From contig JAYMGJ010000546.1 in NCBI GenBank assembly GCA_037178675.1, positions 1-11,322 on the forward strand: DNA of 11,322 nucleotides, written 5' to 3'. The stretch comes from Scleroderma bovista (Eukaryota > Basidiomycota > Agaricomycetes > Boletales > Sclerodermataceae). Shown here one piece after another: positions 7,688 to 11,322 of this stretch (position 1 is its first letter; each line of letters starts with the position of its first letter). Made by a program: the position numbers and the translations under genes. The notes below the pieces were generated by a model. It did not search any database, was not told the origin of the DNA, and saw only the letters and a program-made list of their open reading frames with translations.

Positions 7688-8246
7688 GCCCACTCGTATG
7701 ACATGGGGATGCACCATGGCTGGGCCCTATCTCAGCTGGCCATGCAGCACGGCCGATTGTCAGCTTCGTCTGTCCGTGTTGTATGGGACAATGCAGGTGC
7801 ATTATGTGGAAGAGGAGCTACAGGTAGAGATATGATCAATCAGTATGAATCACCATTCAGTGAGCAAACTATGTAGTACGTACAAGCAGGCTTATTCTGA
7901 TTCACCCGCCTGGACATTGAGTTTGCTAGATAGTTGAGCTGCTGGTGAAATTATGACGGACTTGTAACATGTGACTATTATCTCAACATTGCCCTTACAT
8001 GAGGCAGCTACACCATGGTTTGCCAATTAAGACAACTACTCCATCAAGCTTGAACCACTGGAACTTCCTCAAGCCTGTCCATTTGTTCCTGACTCCAAGC
8101 TTCCCCTCCCAAGTTGCTGAACCATGCTTGAACCCCCAGAACTTTGTCCCTCAGAACTTTGTCCATCAGTACCTGATGTCTCATTTCTGCTCGACCTCAT
8201 GAGTCGCTCCAGTTGTATTGTGCCTCAACGCCACCATTCCTGCCCC
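7688..8246. other. Intergenic sequence with no supported gene
   Basis: I see no gene, RNA gene or clear element here. A short repeat CAGAACTTTGTCC(C/A)T is present twice in tandem near 8138-8167. A plus-strand open frame beginning at 8124 is discussed among the rejected items. Confidence 0.4.
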
Positions 8247-8426
8247 CTATTGATACTACAGCCTCACAGTGGGTTTCCGGTCTGTTGGGACGAAAGCCAG
8301 ACAGTCGCACCTCTATCGATACAGCCTCACAGTTGGTTTCCAGTCTGTTGGGACCACAGTGTCCTCAAGTCACGCTCACCCTGCAAACAAGTAACGGCCT
8401 CGTGGTTGGTTCTCGGGCTGTCGAAT
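8247..8426. repeat. Three-copy repeat of 63-73 bp upstream of the kinase gene
   Basis: Copies one and two begin CTAT(T/C)GATAC at 8247 and 8313. They share AGCCTCACAGT(G/T)GGTTTCC and AGTCTGTTGGGA-like sequence. A third, weaker copy begins around 8394 (ACGGCCTCGTGGTTGGTTCTC...GGCTGT). Copies one and two are close enough to suggest recent duplication. The array ends about 290 nt before the kinase ATG. Confidence 0.7.
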
Positions 8427-8642
8427 GTACTGTGTCTTCCTTGGAGGCCATCCATTTTTCCAGCTATCCAATCATTTGTGCAGGTCCTTTGCCAAGTTGT
8501 GCCCGCCTTGTGCGTAGATGACGGGAACCATTTTTTCTGGGCGATGCTGGTAAGTGCCTTGTTACTGTTTCCGTGTGTGACCAAGGCTCATGGTTTGTTG
8601 GTCGAAGTATCTGTGTGACCGCTCAGATGCCTTTCAGAAAGG

Positions 8643-8650
8643 TATTTAAG
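8643..8650 (+). promoter_or_regulatory. TATA-like box of the alpha-kinase gene
   Basis: TATTTAAG lies 66-73 nt upstream of the ATG at 8716. No other TATA-like sequence is seen in the preceding 150 bases. The spacing fits a basidiomycete core promoter. Confidence 0.45.
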
Positions 8651-8715
8651 CCATCCTGTTATTTTGGCATCTATGACACTTATCAGTGATATTCTCAGGT
8701 CTGCGCTGTACTATT

Positions 8716-11318
8716 ATGCAGGCATCTAGCCAGGACCTTGTCATGCAGTTCACAGAGGATGCATTCGCCAAAGAAGACAGGATATGCCAGCAATCCAAGT
8801 GCAAAGTTTTGATCCGGAAAGGCGATCCCTGCCACTATGTAGCAGCGTACAACCCAGCTCAGCCTGGCAAGTTTGTTTGTGCGGAGTGCTATAGGTGGTA
8901 CAAGAACAAACCTGCGACCACTGCTCGAGTGCATCCACAAGGTATTAGTGTGTTCCCACCTCTTCCATCGGATTTGAACTAATGTATCATCAGCATTACC
9001 TGATGCACAGTCCATCCGCCAATCCATAAGTGCTGCTCAATCCCGAGGTGTGTTCACTTCAGCATGACCAGCATCACATCTCAACAATTGGTAGCTTTGG
9101 TCAACCCACCAGCAGTGGTGGCCATATTGAATACTGACCCGAACTTTCGTGATTCAACCACCCCCGGTGCTCCTCAATTTCTACCTGATCCACGTTACAA
9201 TGTCGCTCCCATCGGGCCTCAGTCGGTGCCTCCAGCCCTTCCACAATTTCCCCCTACTCCCTTGGGTCATGCAGCATCCACTGGTGGCCCGAATGTGTAT
9301 GTTCCCTCTGCTTGGAACAAGGGCCTACAACCAATGCCTCCTGCCATACAACCCAGTTTAGGCCGGGCAATAGGTCTGCCACCGGGCTCCTCTGGATACG
9401 GTGCACAGCACCTTCACTATGCAGCTCAGCGTGACCACTGGGCGCGGATGGCACACTGTACTCCGCCTGCAGAGACGATATCATTGGAGATTTCTGCAGT
9501 GTTTGAAGCTGGGGGGAAAAAGAGGAATACATGTATGAATAACATTGGTGTGAGTAGTTGTTCAACAGTTGGAAAATTGTCATTGATTCAGTACCACAGA
9601 GTATATGCGAAGGACTGAAGGACATTGATGCGCAGGCCATTGCACAGGAGCTTGCATCTATTGCACTTGAGACTGTTGTCCCAGGGATCAAAGCGTACTA
9701 TCCATCATTTCGGTGGCAAGAGAATGAGTTCACTGTCCGTGACAACAAATGGGTCGATTTTGCAAGATACTTCAGCTTCCAAGCATATTTTTATAAGGAC
9801 TGCCTCCATCCAAGCACTCAAAAAGGCGCAAAATCAATGGTATTCAAAACCAAACAGTTCACTTTATTCGTTGTCATCCCAGAATGTCAATGGGAGGAGT
9901 TTGAGGCATTTCAAGATAAATGTGATTCCCCACCCACGCAAATAGTATCCCAGTCAACCTCTCAGCCCACCTCTGTGTCTTCGTCTCTTTCGCAGAACCA
10001 GATCAAGCCTTTACCTGTTCGCACACAAGGAACTCAGTGCGACTCTGCCATATTACCTCCACCCAATGCTGTGGTTCAACAGCATTCAGATTCTCCCACT
10101 CCCCTGTTTCTTCCCGACGAGACACAGATGGCTCCAACACTGAGTAGCATTTTTGAACAACCAATTTCACGCGATGTTGAACGTCCACAGGTTGACCATA
10201 CTGTAAGTTGCAAATATTTTGTCTCCCATCAACTAAGCATTTGTTGTAGGACACCAGTACTTCGTCTGTCAAACGTCATCACCATCACACTAGCAGTACA
10301 TTGAGTGGATCTGCTGCACTGCCACCACCAAAGAAACATGTGGCTGCTTTCCCCTCTCCCAACCGAGATCAACTCAAAGAAGCATTACAGTCAGGTGGGG
10401 CATCTGATTTTGATGCTAAGAAAGGTAAGTTAAGTATTTCTGCATATATAAACATGTTATTTATGAACCCTAGTCTTTCGGCAGAAAATCCAGCAAGTGG
10501 ACTTCTACCTGATCCCAACATGCAGCCTCAATGAACTCACTGCCATGAAGGCAGCTTTTGACATCAAAGAAGTAGAACTTTTTTCTGGCAGCATCAGACT
10601 CAATCTCTCTGCGAACAGCCTTATTGGAGTTGGAGCATTCAAGACAGCTCAATTGGCTCAGCTGACACTCTTGCCTCTCAGACACTCGGGCATTGGATCA
10701 CGTTCCAACCACAATATTGTCCTGAAAAGACCTTACGTTGGCAACAATTCCAAACCTGGGCCACCGTTCATGCGCTATATCCTAACAGATGAGTCAAACC
10801 TGCTCTACCGTGAAGTGAACGTTTTATACTGGGAAAAAGCGCTCCTGAAGTTGACGTACGATTTCATTGATCGCGCTATTAATGATGCAAGTGCACTGCC
10901 ACCATTCGAAATACCTTGCCTACGCTTCATCAATGCTGGCCTAGTGTTTGCATACTTGTTCGCAACAGTCACCACTAATGCATCGGAGAAGACCGGGCAG
11001 TCAGTAAAACCTGGTGGTACAGTCAGTACAATATACCTTGCCGAGGAGCTTATCCCCGCGTCCTTGGAGGGAGAGTTTGTGAAGTACATTCACAATGGCA
11101 ATGCAGTCCCTTGCGACCTTTTTGATACCGAAGCAGATGAGATAGCAGAATTTTTGGCATTTACGCAACATGTACAGTATGCAAAAACTGACGGTCAGGT
11201 GTACATATCAGATTTTCAGGGTACGTCTTTTGGGGCGCCAACTTTGTGAACTAAATTACATTTGGCTACAGGAAGTGGTCTACTTTTGACAGACCCGCAA
11301 ATCCTCACACATCCATAA
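8716..11318 (+). CDS. Alpha-type (atypical) protein kinase with N-terminal cysteine-rich domain; C-terminus cut by a stop codon at the window edge
   Basis: The exons are 8716-8941, 8994-9047, 9095-9532, 9592-10202, 10250-10424, 10474-11220 and 11272-11318. The introns are 47-59 nt and every join keeps frame, giving 765 residues. The N-terminus has paired cysteines C24, C29, C39, H40, C55 and C58 (FVCAECYRWY), probably a zinc-binding module. The middle is Ser/Pro/Gln-rich (about 340-500). The kinase domain follows: GVGAFKTAQ (553-561), a lysine in NIVLKRPY (K586, probable ATP-binding lysine), YLAEELI, EFVKYIHNG, DFQG (748-751) and LTDPQI (756-761). DxQG and TDPQ match the conserved catalytic/metal-binding motifs of alpha-kinases such as eEF2 kinase and TRPM7. 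The enzyme should phosphorylate Ser/Thr; its substrate is unknown. A TAA (11316-11318) follows HP, before the glycine-rich GN segment and C-terminal zinc-binding cysteines the family needs. The copy may thus be inactive, unless this is a base error. The ATG at 8716 is the first in its frame. Confidence 0.88.
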
Positions 11319-11322
11319 GTGG

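Noticed and set aside
8124..8618. 164-residue plus-strand open frame beginning with an ATG
   Set aside because: Its repeated peptide comes from the 63-66-bp DNA repeat. No domain is visible, and it ends just before the kinase promoter. Kept only as a note on the repeat.
9064..9618. Separate gene starting at the ATG at 9064
   Set aside because: That ATG lies inside the 9048-9094 intron. The frame is better explained as exon three of the alpha-kinase gene, because both flanking joins keep phase.
10425..10484. Alternative acceptor at 10484 (GGCAG) for the fifth kinase intron
   Set aside because: It would shift the frame. The acceptor at 10473 (CCCTAG) keeps the frame into QVDFYLIPT and the kinase domain.

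Overview
The window looks like part of a filamentous basidiomycete (Agaricomycetes) nuclear genome. It has no bacterial-style operons. Coding sequence is cut by many short introns of 46-60 nt with GTRNGT-type donors, YAG acceptors and CTNAN branch motifs. The best-recognised gene encodes a fungal alpha-type (atypical) protein kinase, a family strongly expanded in Agaricomycetes. The rest is gene-poor sequence rich in degenerate tandem repeats and transposon relics.

Layout. (1) 1-2223, minus strand: a gene of unknown function in two coding blocks. The 5' block (2223-1702) has a clear ATG, a 48-nt intron and a TATA box. The 3' block (787-1) has three exons and an in-frame TGA at 67-65, after which the frame stays open to the window edge. 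Between the blocks, 803-1409 has the features of an LTR in minus orientation: TGTCA...TGACA ends, 11-bp repeats containing CCAAT, a TATTTAAA box and a polypurine stretch just upstream. (2) 2340-3176: a minisatellite with a 16-bp unit plus a duplicated 'array + tail' block. (3) 3358-5305, minus strand: a four-exon gene of 592 codons that I could join completely. It carries six cysteines with the exact spacing of a fungal Zn2Cys6 cluster, followed by a coiled coil and an acidic tail. One in-frame TGA falls inside the cysteine cluster. (4) 5886-6223: a 338-bp MITE-like element with 41-bp terminal inverted repeats (38/41 identical). (5) 6541-6790: a second minisatellite with a 17-bp unit sharing the core of the first. 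(6) 6959-8430: several short families of degenerate repeats with no convincing gene. (7) 8716-11318, plus strand: a seven-exon alpha-kinase gene with an N-terminal cysteine-rich, zinc-finger-like domain. It runs into an in-frame TAA just after the TDPQ motif, at the window edge.

The genes do not form an evident pathway. What links them is their state: each of the three has a stop codon in a reading frame that otherwise looks intact on both sides. This suggests recent decay by point mutation, or base errors, in a repeat-rich compartment. All exon joins were made by eye from splice signals and frame continuity; no homology search was possible.
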